Shown piece by piece: positions 49,832 to 58,595 of a stretch of DNA of 64,000 bases. Positions within the stretch are counted from its first letter, which is position 1. Each line of letters starts with the position of its first letter. Below the pieces are notes generated by a model. That model was not told where the DNA came from, did no database searches, and worked only from the letters and a program-made list of their open reading frames with translations. The DNA comes from Microlunatus sp. Gsoil 973 (GTDB lineage: Bacteria > Actinomycetota > Actinomycetes > Propionibacteriales > Propionibacteriaceae). Location of the stretch: NCBI RefSeq assembly GCF_009707365.1, contig NZ_CP046122.1, positions 4,154,001-4,218,000 of the forward strand, in the 5' to 3' direction. Both the position numbers and the translations under genes were made by a program.

Positions 49832-51912
49832 CAGGCGTCCGCCGTGCGGGTGACCGTCACCCGGCTGGTCTTGAACTCCGGCATGCCCGAAACCGGATCG
49901 GTGACGGCCGCGGTCAGCAGGTTCGCCGATTGCGCACCGGGGAAGTGGAACGGCAGGAACACCGTGTCCTGTCGGATCCCCGTTGTCAGCCCGGCGCGGC
50001 AGCGGACCCGGCCGCGCGGGCTGCTGACCAGCACCTCATCGCCGTCACCGATGCCGAGTTCGGCAGCCGTCACCGGGTGCAGCTCCAGCCGCGCGTCGGG
50101 TGCGGCCGCAGCCAGCTCGTCGACCCGACGTGTCTGGGCACCGGACTGGTAGTGCTCGAGCAACCGTCCGGTGATCAAGGTCAGCTGCTTCCCGGTTGCC
50201 GGTGGGTCGGCCTGCTGGCCCGGCCTCACGGCCACCATGATCGCCCGGCCGTCGGGTGTCGAAAACCGATTTGCGAACAGCCGCGGGGTGCCGGTCGTCG
50301 CGTACGGCCAATGGACCGGCTGGTCGCCGTCGAGCAGGTCGTAGTCGATTCCTGAGTAGTCGGCGATCCCACCCTCGCTTGCCCGGCGCAACTCGTCGAA
50401 GACATCCTCGGGGCGGCTCGGGAATGCCGACGGCGCCCGAAGCCGTTCGGCCAGTTCGCGCAGGATCTTCAGTTCGCTCCTGGCTCCGCCCGGGGCCGGC
50501 AGGGCGCTTCGGCGACGGATGACCCGACCCTCGAGATTGGTCATCGTGCCGTCTTCCTCGGCCCACTGCAGCACCGGTAGCACCAGATCGGCGTGGTGCG
50601 CGGTCTCCGACATCACGAAGTCACTGACCACCAGGAAGTCCAGGGCGTGCAGCCGCTTCGTCAGCGCCGCGGCATCGGGTGCCGAGACGAGCAGGTTACT
50701 GCCGTGGACCAGGAGCATCCGCACGCCGTCGGGTTCGCCGAGTCGCTCCAGCAGCTGCACGGCCGGCAGGCCGGGACCCGGCAGCTGATCAGGTTCGACA
50801 CCCCAGACCGCGGCAATGTGCGCGCGGGCGCGGGGATCGGTGATCTTGCGGTAGCCGGGGAGTTGGTCGGACTTCTGCCCGTGTTCCCGGCCCCCCTGGC
50901 CGTTGCCCTGGCCGGTGAGCGTGCCGTAGCCGGAGTCCGGCCGGCCCGGCAGACCGAGCAGCAGTGCCAGGTTGATCGCGGCGGTTGCCGTATCGGTGCC
51001 GTTGACATGCTGTTCCACACCGCGGCCGGTGATCAGATAGCAGCCGCCATTGTCCCGAGCCCAGGCCAGCCGGCGGGCCATCTGCCGCACCTGTTCGGCC
51101 GGTACGCCGGTGATCGACTGCACACGCTCCGGCCACAGATCGGCGACGCTGCGGCCGACGTCGGCGAGCCCGCTGACCCGCGATGCCACATAGTCACGAT
51201 CGAACAGCTGTTCGGTGAGAACGACGTGGGTGAGCCCGAGCAGCAGTTCCAGGTCGGTACCCGGGACAGGCTGCAGGTGGACACCCGAACCACCGGCCGT
51301 GAGCATCGCAGTCGCCGATACCCGTGGATCGACGACGATCAGCCCTCCTGCCTGCCGTGCACCTGCCAGATGCTGCACGAGGGGTGGCATCGTGTCGGCG
51401 ACGTTCGAGCCGAGGAACATGATCGTGTTGGCCCGGTCGAGGTCCTCGACCGGGAACGGCAGCCCGCGGTCGATCCCGAAGGCGCGGTTGGCCGCCGCGG
51501 CCGCGGACGCCATGCAGAACCGGCCGTTGTAGTCGATCATCGAGGTGCCGAGCGCGACCCGGGCGAACTTGCCCAGCAGGTAGGCCTTCTCGTTGGTCAG
51601 GCCCCCGCCGCCGAAGACCGCAACGGCATCCTTGCCGTGCTCTGCCTGGACACGGCTGACCTGCTCGACGATCAACTCGTACGCCTGCTGCCAGCTGATC
51701 GGCCGGTGACGGCCGTCCGCACCACGGAGCAGGGGCGTGGTCAGGCGGTCCGGGTGCCGCAGCAGTTGCGCGGCGGTCCAGCCCTTGCGGCACAGCCCGC
51801 CGCGATTGGTCGGGAAGTCCCGGCCGGACACCGTGACCGATTCGCCGTCCGTGGTCAGCGTCATCGCACACTGCAGCGCACAGTACGGGCAGTGCGTGTC
51901 GACCGTGGTCAC
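49831..51912 (-). CDS. nasA: Assimilatory nitrate reductase, molybdopterin catalytic subunit
   Basis: A 693-residue Mo-bisMGD enzyme reducing nitrate to nitrite in the cytoplasm. The N-terminal [4Fe-4S] ligands are Cys8, Cys11, Cys15 and Cys41 (HCPYCALQC...GGLCRKG). The Mo-ligand Cys is in DYNGRFCMASA. Later MGD-binding segments include LFLGSNVADTMPP-like IMFLGSNVADTMPP, GRGVEQHVNGTDT and the C-terminal LITGRLLEHYQSGAQTRR. The start is GTG at 51912, overlapping the narK stop (GTGA). Longer upstream extension reads through narK and is rejected. There is no Tat signal, as expected of the assimilatory type. Confidence 0.94.
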   Translation of the reverse strand: MTTVDTHCPYCALQCAMTLTTDGESVTVSGRDFPTNRGGLCRKGWTAAQLLRHPDRLTTPLLRGADGRHRPISWQQAYELIVEQVSRVQAEHGKDAVAVFGGGGLTNEKAYLLGKFARVALGTSMIDYNGRFCMASAAAAANRAFGIDRGLPFPVEDLDRANTIMFLGSNVADTMPPLVQHLAGARQAGGLIVVDPRVSATAMLTAGGSGVHLQPVPGTDLELLLGLTHVVLTEQLFDRDYVASRVSGLADVGRSVADLWPERVQSITGVPAEQVRQMARRLAWARDNGGCYLITGRGVEQHVNGTDTATAAINLALLLGLPGRPDSGYGTLTGQGNGQGGREHGQKSDQLPGYRKITDPRARAHIAAVWGVEPDQLPGPGLPAVQLLERLGEPDGVRMLLVHGSNLLVSAPDAAALTKRLHALDFLVVSDFVMSETAHHADLVLPVLQWAEEDGTMTNLEGRVIRRRSALPAPGGARSELKILRELAERLRAPSAFPSRPEDVFDELRRASEGGIADYSGIDYDLLDGDQPVHWPYATTGTPRLFANRFSTPDGRAIMVAVRPGQQADPPATGKQLTLITGRLLEHYQSGAQTRRVDELAAAAPDARLELHPVTAAELGIGDGDEVLVSSPRGRVRCRAGLTTGIRQDTVFLPFHFPGAQSANLLTAAVTDPVSGMPEFKTSRVTVTRTADA

Positions 51913-53279
51913 GATCGTGCCTCGACCCGGCCCCGGACGTACACCGTGATCGTGATGATCATCAGCACCAGGTACGCCGCCGCAAAGCCCAGGAACGCTC
52001 CGGCGTAACCACCGGTCGCCTGCTTGGACGCGCTGAGGATCTGCGGCACGAGGAAGCCGCCGTAGGCGCCTATCGCCGCGATCAGGCCCAGTGCGGCAGC
52101 TGCCTTGCGTTGCTGACTGACGGTACCGTCGCCGGCGCGGGTGGTGAAGATCACCGGGATCATCCGATACGTGGAGCCGTTGCCGACGCCGGTTGCGACG
52201 AACACGAACAGGAAGCAGCACAGGAAGATCACGAAGCTTCTTATCGGCAGCGCGATCACCAGCGCCAGGGAACCGAGCATCATCGCGACGAAGGCGGCGG
52301 CGGTGACCCTTGCCCCGCCGAACCGATCGGCCAGCCGACCGCCGTACGGCCTGGCGAGGGATCCCACCAGCGCGCCGAGGAAGGCAAGGGATACCGATGC
52401 GGTGCCGATCGGCAGTGCGGCGAATTCGGGGAACGTGTCGTTGATCAACTTCGGAAAGACACCGGAGAAGCCGATGAAGGAGCCGAAGGTGCCGACGTAG
52501 AGCAGCGCCAGCAGCCACAGATGTGGCTCTTTGGCGGCTGCAAGGCTTCCGGCGACATCGCTGCGGGCGCCGCTGAGATTGTTCATGAACTTCCAAGCGC
52601 CGAATGCGGTGATCAGCAGCAGCGGCACCCACAGCAGCCCGGCCACCGGCAGGTTCGGCCCGGCGTTCGGCGCGAATATCGTGATCGACACGGCGATCGG
52701 CACCACGAACTGGGTGACCGACGCTCCGAGGTTGCCTCCGGCTGCGTTCAGTCCGAGCGCCCAACCCTTCTCCCGGACCGGGAAGAAGAAGGTGATGTTG
52801 GCCATCGAACTGGCGAAGTTGCCGCCGCCGAGCCCGCTCAGCGCGGCGATGATCAGCAGCACCGGGAACGGTGTCTGTGGTCGGCCGACGACGACGGCCA
52901 GGCCGATGGTCGGGATGAGCAGCAACAGTGCGGAGATGGTCGTCCAGTTCCGACCACCGAAACGCGCCACCAGGAACGTGTAGGGAAACCTCATGGTCGC
53001 CCCGACCAGGCTGGGCACCGAGATCAGCCAGAACGTCTCGGCTGTGGTGAGGCTGAACCCGGCCTTCGGCAGCAGCACTGCGACAACACTCCACAACTGC
53101 CAGACGACGAAGCCGAGGAACTCGGTGCAGATCGACCAGCCGAGATTCCGACGGGCGACCGGGCGGCCGAGGCGTTCCCAGAAGGTCGGGTCCTCGGGTT
53201 CCCAGTGATGGATCCAGGTTCCGCCCGGAATGCTGTCGACGGCCCCGACCTGATCCGCGGAGGTGCGCAGAAGGCTCAT
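51909..53279 (-). CDS. narK: Nitrate/nitrite transporter, MFS family
   Basis: A 456-residue transporter with 12 hydrophobic helices. Nitrate-porter signatures are present: GGGNFASSMANITFFFP and GNGSTYRMIPVIF. The conserved Arg of the nitrate site is in VGATMRFPYTFLVARFGGRNW. It begins the leftward operon. TAGCCT on the minus strand (53287-53292) ends 7 bases before the ATG at 53279 and no Shine-Dalgarno is present, so the operon mRNA probably starts leaderless. GlnR-like boxes lie upstream. Confidence 0.94.
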   Translation of the reverse strand: MSLLRTSADQVGAVDSIPGGTWIHHWEPEDPTFWERLGRPVARRNLGWSICTEFLGFVVWQLWSVVAVLLPKAGFSLTTAETFWLISVPSLVGATMRFPYTFLVARFGGRNWTTISALLLLIPTIGLAVVVGRPQTPFPVLLIIAALSGLGGGNFASSMANITFFFPVREKGWALGLNAAGGNLGASVTQFVVPIAVSITIFAPNAGPNLPVAGLLWVPLLLITAFGAWKFMNNLSGARSDVAGSLAAAKEPHLWLLALLYVGTFGSFIGFSGVFPKLINDTFPEFAALPIGTASVSLAFLGALVGSLARPYGGRLADRFGGARVTAAAFVAMMLGSLALVIALPIRSFVIFLCCFLFVFVATGVGNGSTYRMIPVIFTTRAGDGTVSQQRKAAAALGLIAAIGAYGGFLVPQILSASKQATGGYAGAFLGFAAAYLVLMIITITVYVRGRVEARS

Positions 53280-53470
53280 TGCCGAAAGGCTAGGAACAAG
53301 CTGTTTCGGCGGCTGCACAGAACCGTTACCGCCCGGTTCCGGACATCTCACGGTGGCGGGCGGCTCCGGTGAGGCCTCGGGAACAGTGTTGTTACAGACG
53401 TGACGCGGTCGCGAAACCGGAGCTTCGTACTGTCCTGGGCAAGCTGAGCCGTCAATTGCCCGGAGGACCC
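53280..53470. promoter_or_regulatory. Shared narK/nirB control region with GlnR-like phased boxes
   Basis: Toward nirB: GGAAC (53380-53384), GTTAC (53391-53395), GACGC (53402-53406) and GAAAC (53413-53417), each 11 bp from the next with 6-bp gaps. This is the spacing of the actinobacterial GlnR box (gTnAC and GaAAC half-sites). Toward narK: GTTAC (53325-53329) and GTTCC (53336-53340), again with a 6-bp gap; on the minus strand they read GGAAC-n6-GTAAC. CTCAC (53347-53351) is a weaker third match. GlnR, and NnaR encoded at the end of the nirB operon, are the likely binders. Confidence 0.6.
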
Positions 53471-56068
53471 ATGCCGTCGAGCCCGAACTCCCACCGCATC
53501 GTTGTCGTCGGCGGCGGCCCGGCCGCGTTCCGGCTGGTGGACGCCCTGACCACCCGCGGGCTGGACGGCCGGACGGTGACCGTGGTCGGCGAGGAACCCC
53601 ACCCGCCCTACGACCGGGTCAACCTGGCCAGGCGCTGGGACCCGGGCACCGATCTGCGGCTGGGCGATCCGTCGTTGTGGCAGCGACCCGATGTCGCGCT
53701 GCTGAGCGGTGAACGGGTCACCGAGATCGATCGCCAGGAGCGTGTCGTCCGCACCGACGCGGGGCGGGCGCTGGAGTACGACGAGCTGGTGCTGGCCACC
53801 GGTTCCAACGCCTGGGCGCCGCCGGTGCCCGGCGCCGAGCTTGCGGGCGTGCACGTGTATCGCACGATCGCCGACGTGGACCGGATGAGGCAGCACCTCG
53901 GCTCGCTGACCGGCAGGAAGAAGCCGACAGCACTGATCGTCGGCGGGGGGCTGCTCGGGCTGGAAGCCGCCGGGGGTCTGGTGACACAGGGCGTTGACGT
54001 CCGGGTCGTGCAGTTGGCGCCGTGGTTGATGCCGGCGCAGCTCGACCAGGGTGGTGGCCAGGCGCTCGGCCGGTTGATCAGCGACCTGGGCGTCCAGGTG
54101 CAGAACGACGTCGGGCCGCGGCGGATCGAACGCTCCGAGACCGGATCGTTCGCGGTCACCCTGACCGACGACAGTCTCGTCGCCGCCGATCTGGTGATCT
54201 TCGCGGTAGGCGTCCGGCCGCGCGACGAACTGGGACGGGACGCCGGTCTGGAGATCGGCCCCCGGGGCGGCGTCGTGGTCGACGATGCCTGCCGGACCAG
54301 CGACCCACGGATCTGGGCGATCGGAGAGGTGGCCTGCCTGCCGGAACGGGGCTGCGTCGGCCTGGTCGCGCCGGCCAACGCGATGGCCGAGGTGGTTGCC
54401 GACCGAGTGCTCGGCGGAGAAGGCACCTTCCCCGGCGTCGACGACTCGACCAAACTCAAGCTGTCCGGTATCGATGTCGCGGTCTTCGGTGATGCGCTGA
54501 GTCGTACCGAGGACTGCCTCGACGTGGTCTACGCGGACCCGGCGCGCGGCGTCTACCAGAAGCTGGTGATGAGCGACGACGGGCGGACGCTGCTCGGCGG
54601 CATCCTGGTCGGTGACGCTGCGGCGTACGCGTCCCTGCGGCCGATGGTCGGCCGGGAACTCGGCGCCGAGCCGGCAAGCTATCTCGCCGCGGCGGGGGCG
54701 GAGTTGCCCGGCGCCGGCGAACTTCCCGACGACGCCCAGGTCTGCTCCTGCAACGCCGTGTCCGCCGGAACCATCCGCGGCGCGGTGCGGGGCGGCTGTT
54801 GTGATATTGCCGGTCTGAAGGCCTGCACCAGGGCGGGGACACAGTGCGGCTCCTGCGTCGGTCTGGTCCAGAAGCTGCTCAACACCGAGCTGGCGGCGGC
54901 GGGGGTGGAGATTCCCAAGGCGGTCTGCGAGCATTTCGCCCTGTCCCGGTCGGAGCTCTTCGAGGCCGTCCGGATCGCCGGTCCGGCCTCGTTCACAGCG
55001 ATCGTCGAGCGCTTCGGTGTCAGCCACGAGGACGGGACCGTGAACCGTGGCTGCGACATCTGCAAGCCGATGGTCGCCTCCATCCTGGCATCGCTGCACG
55101 ATGAGTACGTTCTCTCCGACGGGCGCGGAACCCTTCAGGACACCAACGACCGGGCGCTGGCGAACCTGCAGAAGGACGGCACCTATTCCGTCGTTCCGCG
55201 GATCCCCGGTGGCGAGATCACCCCGGCCAAGCTGAAGGTGATCGCGGAGGTGGCCGAGGACTTCGGCCTCTACACCAAGATCACCGGTGGTCAGCGGATC
55301 GACCTGTTCGGGGCCCGGCTTGATCAATTGCCGGACATCTGGGAGCGGCTGATCCAGGCCGGGATGGAATCCGGGCACGCGTACGGGAAGGCCGTACGGA
55401 CGGTCAAATCCTGTGTCGGGTCGACCTGGTGCCGCTACGGCGTCCAGGACTCGGTCGGCATGGCCATCGAACTCGAACTGCGCTATCGCGGGCTGCGCTC
55501 GCCACACAAGATCAAGTTGGGCGTGTCAGGGTGTGCCCGGGAATGTGCCGAGGCGCGCAGCAAGGATGTCGGCGTGATCGCCACGGACAAGGGCTGGAAC
55601 CTGTACGTCGGAGGAAACGGCGGCTTCACCCCGCGGCACGCCGAACTGTTGATCGGCGATCTGTCCGACGAGATGTTGATCAAGGTCATCGACCGGTTCG
55701 TGATGTACTACATCCGGACCGCCGACCGGCTGCAGCGGACCGCGGCCTGGATCGCGGAGCTGGACGGTGGCCTTGATCATCTCCGTGAGGTGATCCTTGA
55801 GGACTCATTGGGCATCTGCGCCGATCTGGAAGAGGCGATGGAACGGCATGCCCGCAGCTATACCGACGAGTGGGCCGCCACCCTGGCCGACCCGGAACGG
55901 CTGCGGCGCTTCCGCAGCTTCGTCAACGCCGCCGAGCCCGACCAGACGATCACCCGCGTTCCGGAGCGGGGGCAGTGGCGGCCGCCGCATCCTCACGAGG
56001 AGGACTCGGCAGTGCCGCAGAACGCTGTGCTGGCATGGGGTCCCACCATCCCGGTCCGTGGTCGATGA
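53471..56068 (+). CDS. nirB: Assimilatory nitrite reductase large subunit (siroheme/[4Fe-4S])
   Basis: An 865-residue enzyme reducing nitrite to ammonium with NADH. In order: FAD/NAD domain (VVVGGGPAAFRLVDAL; LIVGGGLLGLEAAG), BFD-like [2Fe-2S] domain (VCSCNAV...CGSCVGLV), ferredoxin-like half domains of nitrite/sulfite reductases, and the siroheme-[4Fe-4S] Cys set in SCVGSTWCRYG and SGCARECAEARSKDVGVI. The start at 53471 has GGAGG 4-5 bases upstream. It overlaps nnaR by ATGA. Siroheme must be made from the product of the methyltransferase encoded at 11.7 kb or a homologue. Confidence 0.95.
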   Translation: MPSSPNSHRIVVVGGGPAAFRLVDALTTRGLDGRTVTVVGEEPHPPYDRVNLARRWDPGTDLRLGDPSLWQRPDVALLSGERVTEIDRQERVVRTDAGRALEYDELVLATGSNAWAPPVPGAELAGVHVYRTIADVDRMRQHLGSLTGRKKPTALIVGGGLLGLEAAGGLVTQGVDVRVVQLAPWLMPAQLDQGGGQALGRLISDLGVQVQNDVGPRRIERSETGSFAVTLTDDSLVAADLVIFAVGVRPRDELGRDAGLEIGPRGGVVVDDACRTSDPRIWAIGEVACLPERGCVGLVAPANAMAEVVADRVLGGEGTFPGVDDSTKLKLSGIDVAVFGDALSRTEDCLDVVYADPARGVYQKLVMSDDGRTLLGGILVGDAAAYASLRPMVGRELGAEPASYLAAAGAELPGAGELPDDAQVCSCNAVSAGTIRGAVRGGCCDIAGLKACTRAGTQCGSCVGLVQKLLNTELAAAGVEIPKAVCEHFALSRSELFEAVRIAGPASFTAIVERFGVSHEDGTVNRGCDICKPMVASILASLHDEYVLSDGRGTLQDTNDRALANLQKDGTYSVVPRIPGGEITPAKLKVIAEVAEDFGLYTKITGGQRIDLFGARLDQLPDIWERLIQAGMESGHAYGKAVRTVKSCVGSTWCRYGVQDSVGMAIELELRYRGLRSPHKIKLGVSGCARECAEARSKDVGVIATDKGWNLYVGGNGGFTPRHAELLIGDLSDEMLIKVIDRFVMYYIRTADRLQRTAAWIAELDGGLDHLREVILEDSLGICADLEEAMERHARSYTDEWAATLADPERLRRFRSFVNAAEPDQTITRVPERGQWRPPHPHEEDSAVPQNAVLAWGPTIPVRGR

Positions 56069-57162
56069 CCGGAGACCGGATCAGCGACGAGCTGCTCGGT
56101 TACACGGTCGGCGTCACCGCCGATCGGCGTTCGGGCGACCTGATCGCTGCTCTGGTCCGGCGTGGCGCCGAGGTGGTGCACGCCCCGACGTTGCGGATCG
56201 TGCCTGCCGAGCACGATGATCATCTGCTGGCCGACACCCGCGCGGTGATCGCCGCCCGGCCGGAGTGTGTGCTGGCTACGACGTCGCACGGTTTTCGGGC
56301 CTGGATGGAGGCCGCCGACGCGGCCGGACTCGGCGCGGAGCTGATGGAGGTTCTGGCCGGTGCGGCGATCATGGTCCGCGGTCCCAAGGCGCGGGGCGCG
56401 GTTCGCGCGGCGGGTTTGAATGAGTGGGGCAGTGGCGCGGAGGAGACCACCGCGGCGCTGGTCGACCTGGCGATCGGCAGTGGCGTCGCCGGTCGGACGA
56501 TCGCCGTACAGCTGCACGGTTACGTCGATCATGATCAGCTCGGCCGGCTGACGGCAGCGGGTGCCCGGGTGCTGACGGTTGCGCCGTATCGCTGGGCGCC
56601 GCCGCCGGACGGCCGGCCGACCGAACGGTTGATCGACGCGATCATCACCCGGCAGGTCGATGCGGTGACCTTCACCAGCGCCCCGGCAGCAGACGCCCTG
56701 CTGCAGGCCGCCGGGCGGGTCCATCGATCGGAGAAGCTGCTTGCCGCATTGGACTCCGACGTGCTGCCGGCGACGGTCGGGCCGGTAACAGCCGACCCGC
56801 TGCGGCGGGCCGGGGTGAAGCCGGTGCACCCGGACCGTTACCGGCTGGGCGCACTGGTCCGTACGGTGACCGACGAGCTTCGGTCACGGATCTGCCGGGC
56901 GGATTCATCGGCCGGCGTTGTGGAGTTGCGCGGCCGCTTGGTGGTCGTCGGCGACCGCAGACTGCTGTTGCCACCCAGCGGCGCGATGATCATGAAGGCG
57001 TTGGTCCGGGCCCAGGGGGCCGTGGTGCCCAAGAGTCAACTGAGCTCGTTGGTCGGAAATGATGATCACGCCCTGGAGGTGGCCATCGGCCGGTTGCGCG
57101 GCGCGCTGGCCACTCCAGGGTTGGTGACCACGGTGGTACGCCGTGGCTATCGGCTCACCTGA
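56065..57162 (+). CDS. nnaR: HemD-like regulator of nitrate/nitrite assimilation (NnaR type)
   Basis: 365 residues: an N-terminal uroporphyrinogen-III-synthase-like domain (YTVGVTADRRSGDLIAALVRRGAEVVHAPTLRI) and a C-terminal OmpR/PhoB-type winged helix (PPSGAMIMKALVRAQGAVVPKSQLSSLV...RLRGAL, ending VRRGYRLT). This fusion is the NnaR architecture, a regulator that works with GlnR on nitrate and nitrite genes in mycobacteria and streptomycetes. Overlap with nirB (ATGA) ties it to the pathway. Some annotations call such proteins uroporphyrinogen-III synthase; whether this one keeps enzyme activity cannot be seen. It is convergent with the next gene (12 bp gap). Confidence 0.87.
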   Translation: MTGDRISDELLGYTVGVTADRRSGDLIAALVRRGAEVVHAPTLRIVPAEHDDHLLADTRAVIAARPECVLATTSHGFRAWMEAADAAGLGAELMEVLAGAAIMVRGPKARGAVRAAGLNEWGSGAEETTAALVDLAIGSGVAGRTIAVQLHGYVDHDQLGRLTAAGARVLTVAPYRWAPPPDGRPTERLIDAIITRQVDAVTFTSAPAADALLQAAGRVHRSEKLLAALDSDVLPATVGPVTADPLRRAGVKPVHPDRYRLGALVRTVTDELRSRICRADSSAGVVELRGRLVVVGDRRLLLPPSGAMIMKALVRAQGAVVPKSQLSSLVGNDDHALEVAIGRLRGALATPGLVTTVVRRGYRLT

Positions 57163-57173
57163 GAGCCGGAAGG

Positions 57174-57998
57174 TCAGCCGAAGACGTCGGGATCCGGACC
57201 GGTCCGGTTGCCGGCGTCCAGAGCGTCGATCGCGGCAAGGTCGTCCGCGGTCAGCTCGAAGTCGAAGACGTTGAAGTTCTCTTCGATGCGCGACGGGGTG
57301 ATCGACTTCGGGAAGACGATGTACCCCTTCTGCAGATGCCAGCGGATGATCACCTGGGCGGGCGTCTTCCCCGTCCGTGCAGCGATCTCGGCGACGGTGG
57401 CGTTGTTCAGGTCCGCACCCAGACCGAGCGGGCTCCAGGATTCGATCTTGATGCCGTGCTTCAGGCTGCCGTTGACGGCGGTCTGGTTGGTGAAGGTCGG
57501 GTGGATCTCGATCTGGTTCACCGCCGGCACCGCGCCGCCGTCGGCGACGAGCTTGTCCAGGTGGTCGGGCTGGAAGTTCGAGACGCCGATGGACCTGGTC
57601 AGTCCCTGCTCGAGGGCGTCCTGCATGCCGCGCCAGGTCTCGACGTAATCGCCGGAGTTCGGAGTGGGCCAGTGGATCAGGTAGAGGTCCACGTAGTCCG
57701 TGCCCAGCTTGGACAGGCTGTCCTTGAGCTCGGTGACGGCGTCGCCGCGCTCATGCTTGCCGTTGGCCAGCTTGGTGGTGATCCACACCTCGCCGCGCGA
57801 CAGTCCGGACTTGGCGAACGCCTCGCCGACACCCTGTTCATTCTGGTAGCCCTGTGCGGTGTCGATGTGTCGGTAGCCGACCTCCAGCGCCTTGGCAACG
57901 GTTGCCACGATGTCGTCGTTCGACACCTGCCAGACGCCGATGCCGAGCTGGGGGATCGCCCGCCCGTCGTTCAGCGTGATGGTAGGGACCTGTGTCAT
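57174..57998 (-). CDS. Aldo/keto reductase (2,5-diketo-D-gluconate reductase type)
   Basis: A 274-residue reductase of the AKR5 group: ITLNDGRAIPQLGIGVWQV, GYRHIDTAQGYQNEQGVGEA (catalytic Asp and Tyr), ITTKLAN (Lys), YLIHWPTP (His), and the cofactor segment VFPKSITPSRIEENFNVFDF. The substrate is unknown. AAGGAG lies about 10 bases before the ATG at 57998, and the palindrome TTCGTACGAA (58017-58026) is just upstream of it, as in the promoter at 46.2 kb. Confidence 0.94.
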   Translation of the reverse strand: MTQVPTITLNDGRAIPQLGIGVWQVSNDDIVATVAKALEVGYRHIDTAQGYQNEQGVGEAFAKSGLSRGEVWITTKLANGKHERGDAVTELKDSLSKLGTDYVDLYLIHWPTPNSGDYVETWRGMQDALEQGLTRSIGVSNFQPDHLDKLVADGGAVPAVNQIEIHPTFTNQTAVNGSLKHGIKIESWSPLGLGADLNNATVAEIAARTGKTPAQVIIRWHLQKGYIVFPKSITPSRIEENFNVFDFELTADDLAAIDALDAGNRTGPDPDVFG

Positions 57999-58154
57999 CG
58001 GTATGTACTCCTTGGGTTCGTACGAACTCGGACCGGGCTCGCGGCCAACCTAACCGAACGCGTTGACCCGCCGCTAATGCCGGACCCACTACCCCTCGAA
58101 CCAGGTGACGACCCATCCGTACGTGTCAAGAACCTCCCAGGCCCCTCGCCGACC

Positions 58155-58231
58155 TCCCGTCTCGCCCGTTCGCGACCCCCTCGTCTCGCCCGGTTCGCGA
58201 ACCCCTCGTCTCGCCCGGTTCGCGGACCCCC
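58155..58231. repeat. Short tandem repeat, ~25 bp, three copies
   Basis: GTCTCGCCC followed by a GTTCGCG-type palindromic segment starts at 58159, 58183 and 58208. A related GTTCGCGAAC palindrome also precedes each family B unit downstream. The surrounding 597-bp gap (57999-58595) contains no gene. Confidence 0.75.
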
Positions 58232-58245
58232 GCGGTCTCGCGAAC

Positions 58246-58485
58246 CTCAAAGTTTGTCCGCGTGGCTTTCCGCGTCGGCGTGTCGGAGCCGTACGGTCAA
58301 ACTTTGACCTTCCGAGGAGGGGCGGGCGCGACCCGGGCGGTGCCGGGAGCGGCCCTCCCCTCACCGCGCCCAACCGGTTTCCAAGCCCGTCTCGCCCCGT
58401 TCGCGAACCTCAAAGTTTGCGCGTGCGGCTTTCCACGTCGGCGTGTCGGAGCCGTACGGTCAAACTTTGACCTTCCGAGGAGGGG
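58246..58485. repeat. Palindromic repeats, family B (two units)
   Basis: Two 77-bp units lie at 58246-58322 and 58409-58485. Each runs CTCAAAGTTTG, then the core CGTCGGCGTGTCGGAGCCG, then GGTCAAACTTTGACC and a GAGGAGGGG tail. The arms are inverted copies with about 10 matching pairs. The core is identical to that of the units at 32.3-32.7 kb. They lie between the divergent AKR and argS genes, outside any coding frame that looks real. Confidence 0.9.
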
Positions 58486-58487
58486 CG

Positions 58488-58545
58488 CGGCCAGGGGACC
58501 CCCCGGCCAGGGACCCCCGGCCAGAGACCCCCGGCCAGGGACCTC
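58488..58545. repeat. Minisatellite, 14-16 bp, four copies
   Basis: CGGCCAG followed by GGGACCCCC-type sequence starts at 58488, 58504, 58518 and 58532. It directly follows the second family B unit and ends about 50 bp before argS. Confidence 0.75.
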
Positions 58546-58595
58546 CCGCCCGGTGGCGGAATCGGGTGGCCGGCGGGTGAGATACTTGGTGCATC

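Noticed and set aside
51913-53094. N-terminal extension of nasA by ~394 residues
   Set aside because: The extra sequence reads through narK out of frame; the [4Fe-4S] motif starts eight residues after the GTG at 51912, as expected of the family.
53348-55507. A 719-codon open frame antisense to nirB
   Set aside because: It lies opposite a complete NirB with cofactor motifs and crosses the nirB control region.
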